Of a stretch of DNA of 64,000 nucleotides, positions 10,840 to 24,200 are shown piece after piece. Positions within the stretch are counted from its first letter, which is position 1, and every line of letters begins with the position of its first letter. This DNA comes from Apteryx mantelli (taxonomy: Eukaryota; Chordata; Aves; Apterygiformes; Apterygidae). Location: assembly GCF_036417845.1 (NCBI RefSeq), contig NC_089981.1, positions 82,997,268 to 83,061,267 of the forward strand, given 5' to 3'. The position numbers and the translations under genes are program-made. Below the pieces are notes generated by a model. The model did not search any database. It was not told where the DNA came from and saw only the letters and a program-made list of their open reading frames with translations.

Positions 10840-12574
10840 AGTATGGTCTCCCTACAGCCAACTGCACCGGCGCTTGGATGGAGTTTCTCAGCACTCCTGT
10901 GCCAAGCAGCAGCCTGCACGCAGCAGAGGCTGTGCTGAGCCTGCACCTAAGGCTAAAGATCAACGGCTACCTCACTTTCCCTCGCATGCACAAAGCTCTT
11001 TTGTAGAGGAACGTGTTAACCCCCCCTCTCAGATAATCTCCCACATCCAGGTTTACATTTCTATGACTAAAGGGGAAGCAGTTTGGGGTCTGTTACAGAA
11101 AGCTCAAGCTGTCGCAAAATACATTTGCTTTGTGTACGTTTCTACTGCACTCTAACTACCACCTAGCATGGACAAGCTGACCCAAGCCCTGAAACGCCAC
11201 AAAGAGGATGGAGTTTTAGCACCCTTCTCTACCCCTCGTAGCTGGTGGAGCTGCTGCAGTTCCACATCCGAGTGTCCGGTTTCACACAGCTGCAGGAGGG
11301 AAGCACTCAGCTAACAGGCCTCACCTGGTGCCTAAATAGGAGGCAAAAGCTGAAAGCGGGGCGAGGAAGCCAGATCCATTTAGGAGGACCCCTCAAGCAC
11401 AGATACATCCACACTGATGTTAAATAGTTATCTATAATTAACAACTACTCCCAGGGTGACAATGAGATCACTTCCCAGAACTGCTCACTCCAGCCCCAGG
11501 GCAAAGGCAACAAAGCTTTCCACAAACCAGCAGCTGACTTGAGCGATGGTTTTACCTTTGAAGACAGCAATATCCACAGTGGCGATTCAGCTCCTGGCTT
11601 ACCAGTAGCTCAGCTGCCAATGCACAGTGCACAAGCCAGAAAAGCTGAGGGCAGCAGCCCTCATCAGTTGTCCCAAGCTACATATGATCGGTCATAAGGT
11701 AGTGGTTAGCAGACCAGTTGGAGCAGCACAGAGTTTAGAGCAGCAAAGTACCTGAGAACTGGGCCAAGAGCACCACTCACTCAAGCTATCTAGACTGTCC
11801 ATCTCCACCACATTGCAACCAGGACCGTATCTTACTACCAGTAACCAGCATAGAAACTGCCACTCCCTTTCTTTTTCCCCCTCTCTCGCTCCAGAAGTAA
11901 GCTGCTGAGAAATGTTTCCCAATTCCACAACAGGCTGCTGCAAGTCTCCAGCTGAAGTGCACTACAGTAGTGATGCAGAGCTCTGAACTTTTATTTAGTC
12001 CAAGCAAAGAATTCCAAAATATCCAGAAAACAAAGTAGCCTGCATATAATACTAGACATTGCAATAGCTATCTGTGGGTCTATGTTTGCTCACAGTCTCA
12101 AAGTTAAGGGGAAGGAAACAGCACACAAAATTTAGAAGATCAGTCAAAAATAACTGTAAAAAACTTATTTGGTTGCTTACCTTTTTTCCTCCCCTCAGAC
12201 ACAATTGTTCTTGTATCCCAAAATTTCCCACATATGGTGCAATGACCTATGAATCACCCCTATCATTTGTAGACAGCAGAAGCAGTAAGCACTTAATTCA
12301 GCCAAGGAAAAGATTTTTTGCAGTGAACACTGATGCTCCTCCATCTATGCTGGCAGCTCATGCGGGTTCCACAAAACTCTTCAGAAAACTGAGCTGACTG
12401 ATGGAAGGCAGCAAGCTTTGTAAAACATGAATGGACAATTCCAGAGGTAGGATGAATTTCAAAATGAAACGTACCAGAAAAGTCAGAAAAGAGCTGCATC
12501 ATTTGTAGAACATTATTACTATGTATGTGTGATGAGAGAATATAAATTGTCTGTACAGGGTACTGTTATGTGAA
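10840..12574. other. Intergenic stretch with nothing recognised
   Basis: This lies between the orphan CpG island and the first CR1 fragment. Short open frames occur on both strands, none with a recognisable family or promoter context. Confidence 0.5.
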
Positions 12575-13235
12575 GCATTTAAATATAGGACTAGAAGGAA
12601 CCTCCAGGTGTGCTCTAGTCCATGTCCCTTTTCCAAGGCAGAACCAGGTCTACCACAGAAAACCATGACTTTTTTTAAACCTTGTCTTGAACTCATACAG
12701 TGAAAGTGATTCCTGTGTTAGTTACTGGACCTACCTATCTTCATAAAATAATAAAGAGTATTTTTTTTAGTTAAGTAGCTTTGTACTGCTGCAAATTGAT
12801 TACTGGTAGCTCTACCTCTGTGGACATGGAGAACAATTAATCACCATTTGTATAAACACATTTTATATAACTGTGCAAATCGTCACTGGAAAGACTTTTA
12901 CACTGATTCCTCAAACCTTTTCTTTTCCAGACTAAATTCCACAATGTCTGTTTTCTTTTTGTTGCCCTTTTCAGGATTCTCCGATTCTTCCAGAGGTGAG
13001 GCCTACCTGCTCCCCAAACTGTACACCATATACATCACCACTGCCTGTAATGGCATTTGGGATATTTCAAACCGCCCCCACATTGCTAGCCCACCTTAAG
13101 TCTGAGGGCTGCAAAAGCCTCCAGGATCCTTATCTGCAAAACAGCTGCTTAGTCAAGCATTCCCTAGCTGGTATCCGTCCTTGCCAAGTGCAGCCTTTTG
13201 TATTTGCCTTTACTTAGTTAGACATTGTTATTTAT
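12575..13235 (-). mobile_element. CR1 LINE 3' fragment, old and diverged
   Basis: The plus strand reads as the reverse complement of a CR1 3' end. GGACTAGAAGGAACCTCCAG and the following CTCTAGTCCATG match the typical CR1 terminus (GGTTGGAAGGGACCT ... CTAGTCCAAC). Farther right, GTGCAGCCTTTTGTATTTGC matches the CR1 phrase GTGCAGGACTTTGCATTTGC. Divergence is high, so this is an ancient insertion. CR1 is the main LINE family of birds and other sauropsids. Confidence 0.65.
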
Positions 13236-13463
13236 CCAGTTATTAGAATAAAAATAACACTGAAAACATCTTCCATGTAAACTGCTCCTAAATTGATGTC
13301 ACCTGTGTTGTAAGTGTATTCTGCTCTTCATCACCCACATTGTACTTGTAAACATTGCGTAGCACTCATTCAAGCCTCTACTCGGGAGTATCTTTTAGCT
13401 TTGCCAAGGAATAGTGATTACTGTCCTATGAATAGGATTCTTCAGTCAGTCATACATCCATCT

Positions 13464-13491
13464 TAGAGAAGTTTCAGCTGAAACTTCTCTA
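13464..13491. repeat. Perfect 28-bp palindrome
   Basis: TAGAGAAGTTTCAG is followed without a gap by its exact reverse complement. The centre is the E-box CAGCTG, flanked by inverted AGTTTC/GAAACT hexamers of the kind bound by interferon-regulatory factors. It lies between two CR1 fragments in DNA I cannot assign. Confidence 0.9.
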
Positions 13492-13904
13492 TCTAGTTTA
13501 TTTATGAAGTGAAAAAGACAAAAGAAGCAGCCATCAACATCATATTCCTTTTAGCATAGGACTCCAAGCACTGATTATTCGCCATAACACCCATACCCAC
13601 AAACACCCCCAACTGAACCAACAATCTTAGGACCTGGAAGAGCAGTAGAAGGGTGAACACTACACCAGGAAAAAGGGGTAGAAAAACTGTCATACAGACA
13701 CTTCATAGTTAACTGCATTGTTAGTACTATTGAGATTTTCTTCTGTATAGAGGTAGTCTTCCTTTTCTGTGATAATTAGATCTGGTCTAATAATGACTCT
13801 TGGGTTAGACTGTTAAGACTTCCATTATTTGAACAATAAATTTCTAGCTTTATAGTAAGGTGCATTTCCTCTTTGCCCATAAACAAGACTGAATGTAACA
13901 CTAG

Positions 13905-14650
13905 TGTTTATTAGGGTTTTTCCAACGTCTAATCTAATTCCATTTGTCATTTAAGCGTATTCCTCCTTACCCTATCCAACAAATTTCACTCAGTCCAGGC
14001 CCCTTTTATATTCAAAGTCCTTTGTATATTTCCACCTGGCATTTCTTCTTCTAGATAACAGCACTTCAATTCTTTTGGCCTTTCTTGATAGTCATACTAC
14101 CGAACTAATTCACTCAATTTAGGCCCTTTTTATATTCAAAACCTTTCATATTTCCATTTTGTACTTCTCCTAGATGAGGACACGTCAGTTCCTTTGGCCT
14201 TTCTTGATAGGTCATACTTTTTACAACTCTGATCAACTAGAGAAAATATCAAGGAGAATAATTATCAACATTCTTCTTGAATTATCAGGGTTAGAAGGAG
14301 CTATTTGAGTCTACAGCCTTACAGGGCTGAATGACAATGTCTAAATCCAACAGTTGCTATTGTTTACAGAAAATACTCCAACTTGTGATTCTCAGTCTAT
14401 TTGCTGCTTCTGTTATTGTTGCCTAGCAATCACTTCCCCATCCTGTATCTGTGAAGTTCTCAGTACTGATCTTCATGTTTATTTACACACCCAGTTCTCC
14501 CACATCACCTTTGCAATCTGTAAAGATCACTCCGAATTCTAGTCCTACCTTCAAACAGCTTGGTGTCATCTGCAGAATAAATGCATGTTATATTTCTTCA
14601 TTCACATATACAACGATACCAGACCCACCGGAGACAGAGTACAATAAAAA
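13905..14650 (-). mobile_element. Second CR1 LINE fragment, same orientation, with internal duplication
   Basis: Reverse-complement CR1 phrases run from AGGGTTTTTCCAACGTCTAA (3' end side) through CTTTTGGCCTTTCTTGATAG (CR1: CTTTCAGTCTTTCCTTATAG) to AGCTTGGTGTCATCTGCAGA (CR1: AGCTTGGTGTCATCTGCAAA). The order matches a minus-strand CR1 with its 3' end at the left. It overlaps in CR1 coordinates with the fragment at 12575-13235, so it is probably a separate insertion. It sits just beyond the SNAPC1 poly(A) signal. Confidence 0.65.
13978..14217. repeat. Tandem duplication of about 120 bp within CR1
   Basis: Two diverged direct copies lie side by side, about 13978-14097 and 14100-14217. Shared blocks include AGGCCC(C)TTTTTATATTCAAA and CTTTTGGCCTTTCTTGATAG followed by GTCATAC. 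The copies differ at many positions, so the duplication is old. Confidence 0.8.
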
Positions 14651-14761
14651 GGCTTATCACAAAGTCTGATCTGCATATCCCACACCTGCGAGATCTAAGA
14701 GTGATAAATATTGCTGAAGTTGCACACCATGAAAGGGAGCAGTAAACTCTGTGAAAAATAA

Positions 14762-14767
14762 TTTATT
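14762..14767 (-). terminator. Probable SNAPC1 poly(A) signal (AATAAA)
   Basis: This is the first clear AATAAA on the minus strand downstream of the SNAPC1 stop, about 450 nt past it. It gives a short 3' UTR that ends before the CR1 insertion. It is placed by position only. Confidence 0.5.
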
Positions 14768-15218
14768 GCACTAGTCTTAAACAGTCAGTAACCATAATTT
14801 TATGTTCAGAGATAAAAGATTCCAAACATGTTTTATATCAGTAAATATTTTGTGAGCAGTTCTTTTACCAGCCTTTGCTAAAAACATCATTGCAAGTCAA
14901 CCCGAGTTCTAAATGATTACTCATATTGTACAAGCTCAATAAAAGGAGCAACCATCTTCTCTCTCCTTCCATCTCAAACGGGCACAGCAACTTTGTCTCC
15001 CACAAGAAGCACTGCCTTTCCTCAAAGCAATCAGGTGCTTTTACCACTAGACAACTAAGGTATACCAGTCACTATCAGTATTCCAGTGTCACCTGTAGTT
15101 CTGGTCCCAGCCATTTCTTGTGCACACATTCAAAGGTATCCAAAACAAGCACTTTGTTATTTCTGGCATTTACATTTTGTCACTGAAATTCACATTAGTG
15201 CTTCTCCAACTGGATCCT

Positions 15219-15253
15219 CTAACGCTTTTTTTTCCTCTTGGTGAGAGGTACTT
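15219..15253 (-). CDS. SNAPC1: SNAPC1 coding exon 10 (last), residues 353-363
   Basis: This tiny coding part (35 nt with TAG) follows a CTTTCAG acceptor. With the G carried from exon 9 it reads EVPLTKRKKKR-stop, matching the basic end of mammalian SNAPC1 (TASKKRRKH). It lies about 1.9 kb from exon 9. Confidence 0.88.
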
Positions 15254-18200
15254 CTGAAAGGAAATAAAGAGATTTTTCTGACAAGCTTTTCAATCCATTT
15301 TGCCTCATGGGAATGATTAAAATAGAATTAATTCTACTCAGTAAAGGAAATGAATTAGATGAGCCCTTGAGAACCCCTTCTAACCCCTCTCCCCATCGCT
15401 TTTAATATGAAAAAAATCTTTCCAGATTCTATAGCATATGATTTCATTCAAAATATCAATAAAAATTCCATTGATGAACAAAATACTGCACTTCAAAGCT
15501 TATTTAAATAAGCACCTTTCTGCTTCCCATGAACTCCTTTAAGATTTCACTGTGAATTTCACACATGAAATACTCACAAACACTCGATACCCAAAGAGAT
15601 GGCCTAGGAGTATTGTAAATGCTTCAGAATTTGCTAGGGTAGTTATTCAATGAAACTGAGAACATCCCTGATTTAGAGAGAAACTGTTTTTGTCCACAAC
15701 AATTTGAAGAAAGCGTAAGCAATTCAAGTACAGTATTAAATGCACTATTATGCTTTCAACCTGACCATCTGAAACTCGAACGCTTTCAAACTGTCTACAA
15801 TTGACTAAGGTGATCAGAGGATGTAACCTCGTTTCAGTACTACAAGATGCCCTCATGCTTTTGAAAAGAGCAAACAAATGTGCTACCTCACTATAAAGCT
15901 AGTTTAACAGTTCTTATCATGCTACCTTATATGAAGCATCCTTCCTTTACATGCAATTTGGGATAGAAAGTCATTTCCAAAAGATATATTCCTCACATGT
16001 CTATGGCATTAAAGCTTTTCAGGAGTTGTACTTAACCCTTTGGTCTCCTTCAGGTAACCTAATAAAATACTATTCTTTCAAGCTAAGAACCAGTCTCTTT
16101 GGTCTATCAAGTCTGCTTTCCACTACATAAGCAAGACACATCAGTCTTAGACTAGCTAGGAATTGCCAAGGGAAATCATGCCTTTAGCTGGCCAGCTCCT
16201 GTCTGAGGAACACTATCAGTATAGAAGGAGACATGGCTGCAAAGCAGAGCCCCAGCCTCTGCCCAGAGCACTGCTGAATGAGGTATCTCAAGATAAAAGA
16301 TGCGTAACATTCTCTGGACAGTGTCTGTTCCATGGTGTTCTGTTCTCAGTGTATGTTCTCCTCAAGCAATACTGAAAAAAATCCCACCCATCTATAGCTT
16401 CTGAGCTGCAGATCAGTTCAAGCTCAACTAACATCTCAATTTTTACTAAATGCATTGGTGGCTTCCATAGAGTAACTCCATCATCAGCTTTAAGAAGCCT
16501 GCTTGCAACTACTTCCAAACAAAAATTACATTCTTTTCAGTAACATACAAGTGATAGCAAAGTCATCACTCTTCTGTTTCAATTCCCAGAATTCTACAAC
16601 TATGTCAGACAACTTCTAATATAGACAAGGAAGTTATTACTGTACATATACTAGTTTGGAACTTAAACCTGGAAGCTTTGCCCAGCTGAACCTAAGGCTA
16701 GAGGGAAAACTTCTACGCTCCCTCATTCCCATGAAGGTGAAGGCAGCAAGGGCTACTTTGACCTCAAGTGCAGGTTACAGAAGTTTCAGAGCTACTATCA
16801 ACAGGCATCTTCAGCAGGTGGGAGAGCAACTGAAAGTAACTTTCCCAAATATTATATATTGGAACTCTTTAAGACAGATTTATGTTATAGAAGAGTAAGT
16901 CTCCTTTTAACTGGACCAGTTTTAACTCTGAACGTACTATAGTGAAGTTTATGTAGAAAAAGCATATGACTTGCAGTATTGCGTCATCACTTGTGTGCTT
17001 GTAAAAAAGCCTCAGGGCAAAGCTTCAATTTTCATGCAATTCTACCACTATACAAGCTAAAAAAACAAACCTAGCCTTGGCAAAACATGGTCCAAAGCAT
17101 CAGCTTTCATTGCAGAAATATACAGAACAGTAGAGAGTTATTAAAAACAACTCTCCAGTTTGTTAGAATTTCAAACGTACCTTCTTCATCTGAGGTATCT
17201 TCTTCTGTGATTACAGGCATCCCAACATGCCTAGTAACAGTTTCCTTCATTGTCCGCATCTCACCTGCTGATAGATTGATAGGAAAAAAACCTATCATCT
17301 ACTTTTGCTTCTACACCAAAAATTTCCATGTTAAAATTTTGCAGTCTTTTTCTGACTGCATTAAGCAAGGGCCTTCATTGACCGCATACAGAGTCATCTC
17401 GGTGCTTTTCTTATATTGATACAGATAACTTGGAAATATACAGAGCACAAGCAGTTAAAAGTCTTTTCTTCCAGGGTACATTTTCAAAATGAGAAAAAAA
17501 GGGCCCAAATATTGGAATTAGGATCCTGTACCTGTTTTTAAAAGTTTGCTTCTTAAAATTGCTTTTATTTTATTCCTAGCTAAAATGATAAAGTACTTTT
17601 CAGGAGAAAGAAAATAAAATTACAGAACAGAGTCAGAAACAGTGAGTCACAGGACTATAAAAAACTTTTGTCAAGAAGGACAAAGTTAAGTCTAGTTGTA
17701 AACTAATCAAAAGTTTGAACAACTAGGATGTAATAATTGCAGTATTAAGAAAACAATTAGAAAAGAGTTTTGAAATTGCATCAATTGTCAACATCAGACA
17801 GGTTTCAATTCACTTGGAAGTATTAAAAGCTTCAGTAACAAAAGACAGAATAAATAACGAGTGTCAGATGTAAAGGGAATGACTGATGTAATAGTGCAAC
17901 TACTGGTCTTAAAAAGCACTGTCATTAAGACATCAATATTATTTTCTCTTCAAAAATATTAACTGATATTCCTTCAAGAGCCCACCAGGAACAGACATGA
18001 GACAAGTGGGTTTTACTTTGCATTCCACCAGGATGTATTAACTACAAAATTGTCAGCCTGCTTCTACTCTTATGAAGACCAGCCTGTCTGTCAACAGGAG
18101 AAACAGTTAGATGCATGTCTTAATCACCGCTAAGTTTCTTGTATGGCAACACGAAGAATTAAAACACTGCTACACTGCTAGCAAAGTAGCTAAGTTGCTT

Positions 18201-21200
18201 TTCCAAAGAAAAATTCTGAAGATTACGTATAAGATTTCAGATTAACTATAAACTGCATGCACTCTCTCTCTACCCAGCCAGACTGTGAAAAACAGACAGG
18301 CAGGTTCAATTATGACAGGGGCATCACAAACAGTTTCTTTAATCTTCTACCTCCGTGGATGGACAGCAAAATTTAACCAAGCTACCTTAGAGGGCAAAGC
18401 AGCAGACAAACTTTTGCAGTATCTTCAGATTCACCAAGACAATGAAGACATACCTCGGATTTTCGCAGAATCTCTATTCCTGGACGCCTGTGATCTTTTA
18501 CTGTTTTTTTTACTTCTGCTTTGAGATTTCCCATAATCTGATCCTGAATCAGAAGAATCTAGTTTTACTTGACGGTGTCTTCTGGATTTAGAGGCCTAAA
18601 ACCCAAACAAATTTATAAGCGATAAGAAAAGCTGAACTGCTACAGCCACACATTACTGCGTGTCACCCAGTTTACAAGTCAGCAAGGACTAAAGCGTCAA
18701 CTTCTTCAGATGTCAGGGAGTGGGGGGATTCTTACTGGTTACGGTGCTTCAGCCTAACAGGACAATGCCCTCCTACGGTTTAATAGTGTATTGTTTAAAT
18801 TCAGATATTGAAACATTCATTTATTTTCAAACCACTGCCTATTCTCATCATTCTACATCTTCATGTTGCGGATCACTGTGCGCAACCAAAAGGAAGACTT
18901 CCAAGAACTACTGCGTCATAAGGCCTCTTTCCTTTATTACCATATTTTGCTTAATACCTAGGGAACAGTATCACCCCCCATTTTCAAGGCTGGACTGCTG
19001 TACGTTCCCAAGCTGTTTCATTTAACAATGTATATTCAAATGAGATTTTAATAACTAAAAAAGACGTAACATTTACCATAGGTCCACTATTGAAAAGACA
19101 ATTCAACAGCATTTCTAAACTAGCAGTATTGAAACAATGTTTTCAAGAACTGCCAAGTGAATTTAAACCCCCAAGAGTCTTCAGAGCCTCCAATATCTGA
19201 GCTTCAAGGTCAATGGGATTTAAGCAAACACACACTTCAAATATTTTCCTAAATTTTTTATTCCATCTACTTAAAAAATGGTGCATTGACATTAAAAAAA
19301 AAAAAAAAAAGCTTTGTAAACAAAAATTCCCCAAGTGGAGACAATTTCAGACTTAAAACAAAAATCTGCTTATTCATACCTAACTGCACTGTTTCCATAA
19401 ATCTAACATAAAAAAAATAAAAGCTCTGTGGTTTCCCAATGTGTTCAGCAGGGAAACTAGAGCATTCAAAAGTTGAATTCAAGTGCAATTTTAACTCATT
19501 CTTTTTTGATCCATTGTATGTTAAGCTGGTACTTACAACTATTAAAAAAAAACAAAAACACATCCCTATAATCTAATCTTATACCTTACCTCAACAACTG
19601 CAGAATAGGATCTGTACTTGATCTTAGCCAATGCATTTGCTCTTTCAGAACCCTGCAAAGAAACAAAGAAATCTCTTAGAAAAAGTTTTCACAATCTATG
19701 ATAGCAATATTAAAAGGCAATATCAAATTAGGAAATTAGTTGAGCAATATCTTACTGAAGCTGTAATTTTATAACAAATGCTGCAGAATTGATGCTTCAT
19801 TTAAAGAAAAGAAGTAATCCAAATTTCATAAAAAAAGGCAAAGCATAATTTTGATGGCCTTCATCAGCGCAGGAGAAAAACTGAAATTTGAAATTTCACA
19901 TCTTACTTGAATTCAAGGTTGAAATAAGCAGGTATTTAAAGAGAAGACAGTACAACATTAGAGAATTTTGTGGCATAACTAGTGAATACTGCACTTAGTT
20001 CAAAATGCAGGAGGAACCATAAAGGAGTTTGGCCAAGAAGATACAGCTACTTCCCCTCCTTACCTGAAAGGGACCATAGCTTTTTATTATAAGCATCTAA
20101 GAGCCATGTTAGTAGTGAATACTAATATGAGAACAACCCAATTAAAAAATAAAAATAGAAACAAAAAAGCCCAACCCAACTCCACTACTACTATAACTTG
20201 CTTTGATACTATCAAGTCCTGAGGTTGAGAAACTAACAGATTTTTGTCTGCAGAGTGTGGTAAACTAGATAATTTTTCTTACTTCTGATGCTACAGAGGT
20301 CCCTTCTTCCTTTCCGTTTGGTATTTCATCAGCCTCTTTAGCATTTAAGAATAATTTCTGGGAAAAAAAAGATGATTTTTTTTAAATCTCTATCATACAC
20401 AAGGCGGTTAAAAAAAAATCCAAGAACTGTGCAAAACAAAACAAATATTAAAGTAACCACATACCTCTGTTTTCTTCATACCTCATGCTACAGTACCATG
20501 GCCCTTGCTTGACCCCAGAATAAGTGCAACAGAGGTACTTAATGCACTCATTCCAATATTGCCCATAAGCCACTTCTACCAGGCTTACGTTTCAGTACAT
20601 ATTTACTTTATTAGAGAGACAGTATCACATACACGATACCCAGAACACTCCCATATGTCTGTCTAATGTTTTACTTATTCCATGTCTTCAGTGTTACAAT
20701 TTTTTACTTAAGTCTCAGATTTACAAAGTACACTTGGATGTCATCAAGCTAAATCAGCCAGCTCTTACAAGTTCACGTAAAGTGTTAAGTTGTCACAGCA
20801 TAATGGTCAATATAACCTACCATTCTCTTCTGCTGCCATTCCTGATGTTCCAAAGTTATATCTTTAAGATTAACCACAAATTCATCTTTTATCAAGCTCA
20901 GGGCCTTGTCTGGCTGCGATTTGTCAGCTGAGATGACACACTTCATTTTCTGATAGTGGTCATGAATATTCATCAGTTCCTAAAAGAAAAACAACCACCA
21001 CCACAAAACAAACAGAAAAAGCTTTTCAGGAAAAAAGGTTACAGCAGAAAACCAAAATTAGTCCGCAGTGAAGAAAAACAGCATTAAACTACTGAACAAG
21101 CAGGAGTGTTATGAATGGAGCCCCTTAGTATCAACTGTTCAGTTTCAGCTAGTAATATTGCTACCTAGCACTGTCCTATCAGTCCACCAAAACAAAGGAA

Positions 21201-24200
21201 AACAGAGTTTGTTTCATTATTTAAACTAAGAAGGAAGCCTCAGTGACACTGATGATTAGTGCTCACAGAGGTTCCATTCTCATACTGGTATCTGTTCTCA
21301 TCTTTCTGGAGGAGAGATTTTGCATCTCTCACCCCATCATTTCACAGATTACTGATTTTTGTACCATTCTGTACTCATCTGTACTGACAATTTATCTTTG
21401 CAAGCAGGAAAAAAAAATGGAAGTAAAGATCTACAACCAGCTTATAATGATCAACATAAAAAGCTATATCCTGCTTAAAATACTACTTTTTAAAAAAATG
21501 TATTATATACTAAACTCAAGTTTGAAAAGGAGAAATAAAGGTTAGAGAAGGTGACAACCTTGCAGATAACTAATTTTTATTACCATAAGCATCTAGTCTC
21601 CAGCTGCAAATTGCAGATGTATCACAACAAACATGCTCTCTGCCTCCCCCCAACCCATTTTCCATTTTTCTCTGCTTAAGTGACAGTTGATCATTTGTCC
21701 CTTTCCCTTTTAGACCATATTAAGGTGCCTACAAAACACTAACGCACATTTTGGTGCTGAAAAAGTACAACAGGTCTTCTAAAATAAATGCCATGTTTCT
21801 AAGATGCTAAGTAAATTTGCTGGCACAGATTACCCTAATATGCATACCATAAGGAAAACTTACAGAAGACTTGATTGGGACAATTAACTCCTGGACAACA
21901 GAGAAAAACACAATGATTGATCAGTAGTTTAAAAGTTACTATACCTCCAGTACATCATTAGTGATGAGGCTGTTTACTCGGTTACTTGGATCCTTAAACT
22001 CTTCTTTAAATTCATTTTCCTGGATCTTCTTCTTAGTTCTGTAGTTTAACTAAAGCAAGAAGAGACAATGCTTCGTAACTTAAATAGTAAAATTAAAGTT
22101 GCATCTCCTCTTGAAAATTCTCACTGCATATCCAGCAGTCAATAGATGCTGGAAGGCATATGCTTATCCCATCGACAATAATACATAACTTTATTATCAA
22201 GTGCTCAGAGTCAGCACTTTCAAAATTAACATTTTTGTATTCTCTAGTCAAGAATTTAATCAAGCACTCAGACTCAAGAGTTTGAAATTCCCACAGATTA
22301 AGAGGTACCTCAAACCTAAACATATTTTTTCAACAGCAAATATTTTTATTAAGTGAAGGGTACGGTACTTTCAAACGCCCTCTAGGTTTTGTTTTATATA
22401 CCTAGTTACATAAAGGAAGATGTAGCATTTTTCAACACAGTGTCCAAGATGAACTAAATGAATCAGTGTTGCTGAACTCTGTCAGCAATAGAAAACTGAA
22501 GATATCCTTTTAAATACAGTAAGTCATTAATGCAACAACTCACTAGCTTTGGCATTGCTGTGAAATGGAATGCTCTGGCAACGCGCAGTTTCCTAAAGAT
22601 GTATGCTGCATCATAATGCTGGGACTCTATCAGATCCTGTTGAAACCTCTCGACTTCAGGCCAATCCTTGAGTGCAATTCTGATCTGCAACAGAAGAATT
22701 GTATATTGTTATATCAAAATGCGTATTTCAAACCTGCTTAGGAATTCAACTTCCCTTTCAGTCTCTATGAGGCATAAAAAAGACCAAAAGCTTCCCTCTC
22801 AAGGGGATATATTACGCATCCTTCCATTTCTCCTGGTCTACTCCACTGGGCACAGCTTAACAAACACAAACATGCTCCTGAAACTTATCCTGACTTTCTG
22901 CACTAAGCAAGAAGCATGCATTTATGACAGTTCTCTCCACACTCCATGTTTAAGTCATGTTATTTAATGTACACCTGTGGAACCTTGCTCTGCTGAAAAC
23001 AACAGCTTTCACGGGTAGCTATAGTTAAAAATCTAGCTTCACTGCAAGATATGGTTCTAGTCAATAAGAACTGGCACTAATTTAGTCAGTTTTCATTCTG
23101 CTGAAATTCTAAGGAATAACTGGGGATGTAGCAGAGGTTTCCCCACAGCTGATGAGCACGTTCCCAGTTCCCATTTTCAAAGCTAAAGTCTTGTTCACTT
23201 TTGAAGAATGGAGAGCTTCATATTTGGTGAGGCTTCTGAGAACACCACAGTAAAATTTTAGGAGATATAAACAATACATTAGTCACCATGTAAGTTCTCA
23301 GACCCAAAGGTGTTTGCAAGGTTAGCTTTTCCAAATGGACTGTTTTGTTCAAAATGGTTTTATTTTAAGAAAGCAAGGAGAGAGGAGATACAGTATCAGT
23401 TTGTGAAGACAAAGCAGATTAGAAGTATACCATACACCTTGCATCTAGTATTTTCCAAGAAAAAAACCTCGAGAACAATTACCTTTTGCTTTGGCTGGCA
23501 AAGCTGCGTAGAATAGAGCCCGTACAAAAGATACAGAGCACCAACTCGAATCTGGAAAGCGTAAGGAGGCAAAAAGTACTGCTGCGCCAGTTCCAAAGCC
23601 TTCTTTGCAAACTTATTCCTCTCCAAAGCTCTTATTCTACCACTAGAGGAAACACAAAGGAAGTACATTAGGGTCAGTGACTATAAAGCATGTTATGGTT
23701 TTAGAAAGTCTGTAACACAGAAATAGTATAAACATTAGATATTTTGGAACATGTTGATCTAAGGTTCAGGTTCTGGCAAGTCTTCAAAGGCGGCCAGGCC
23801 TTAAGCTCTCTGGCAGTGCTGGATACCGTTCCCTGGATTAGATGGGATCTAGAGTGAAAAACGCAGTGCCCTACAACCACGTGTTTTAAATCTCACATCC
23901 CGAGAACGGCACCAAGCTCCCCGAGGGCGGCACTGAAGAAGGCATCACTAATACACGAAATAAAAGCAACTCCTGACCCCCCCCCCCCCGCGCCACACAG
24001 GCGCCAGCTGCTTCACCGCCAGCGACCTGCCCAGACCCTTCCCAGAAGCCGCGCCAGAAGGACCCGACGCCCCGCAGCGGGGCGCGGTGGGGGGGAGCCG
24101 GGGCCCCGGCGGTAACGGCCGCGCGGGCCAGGGCCGAGGAGGCGGCCGCTCGCTCACTAGAAGATGGCGTGGAAGCGGCGCTCCCGCCACAGCTCGGCGA

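Noticed and set aside
19289-19310. Long A runs (also near 40305 and 43820) as possible retroposed poly(A) tails
   Set aside because: No gene-derived or SINE sequence precedes them on either strand, nor are target-site duplications visible; treated as simple repeats in introns.
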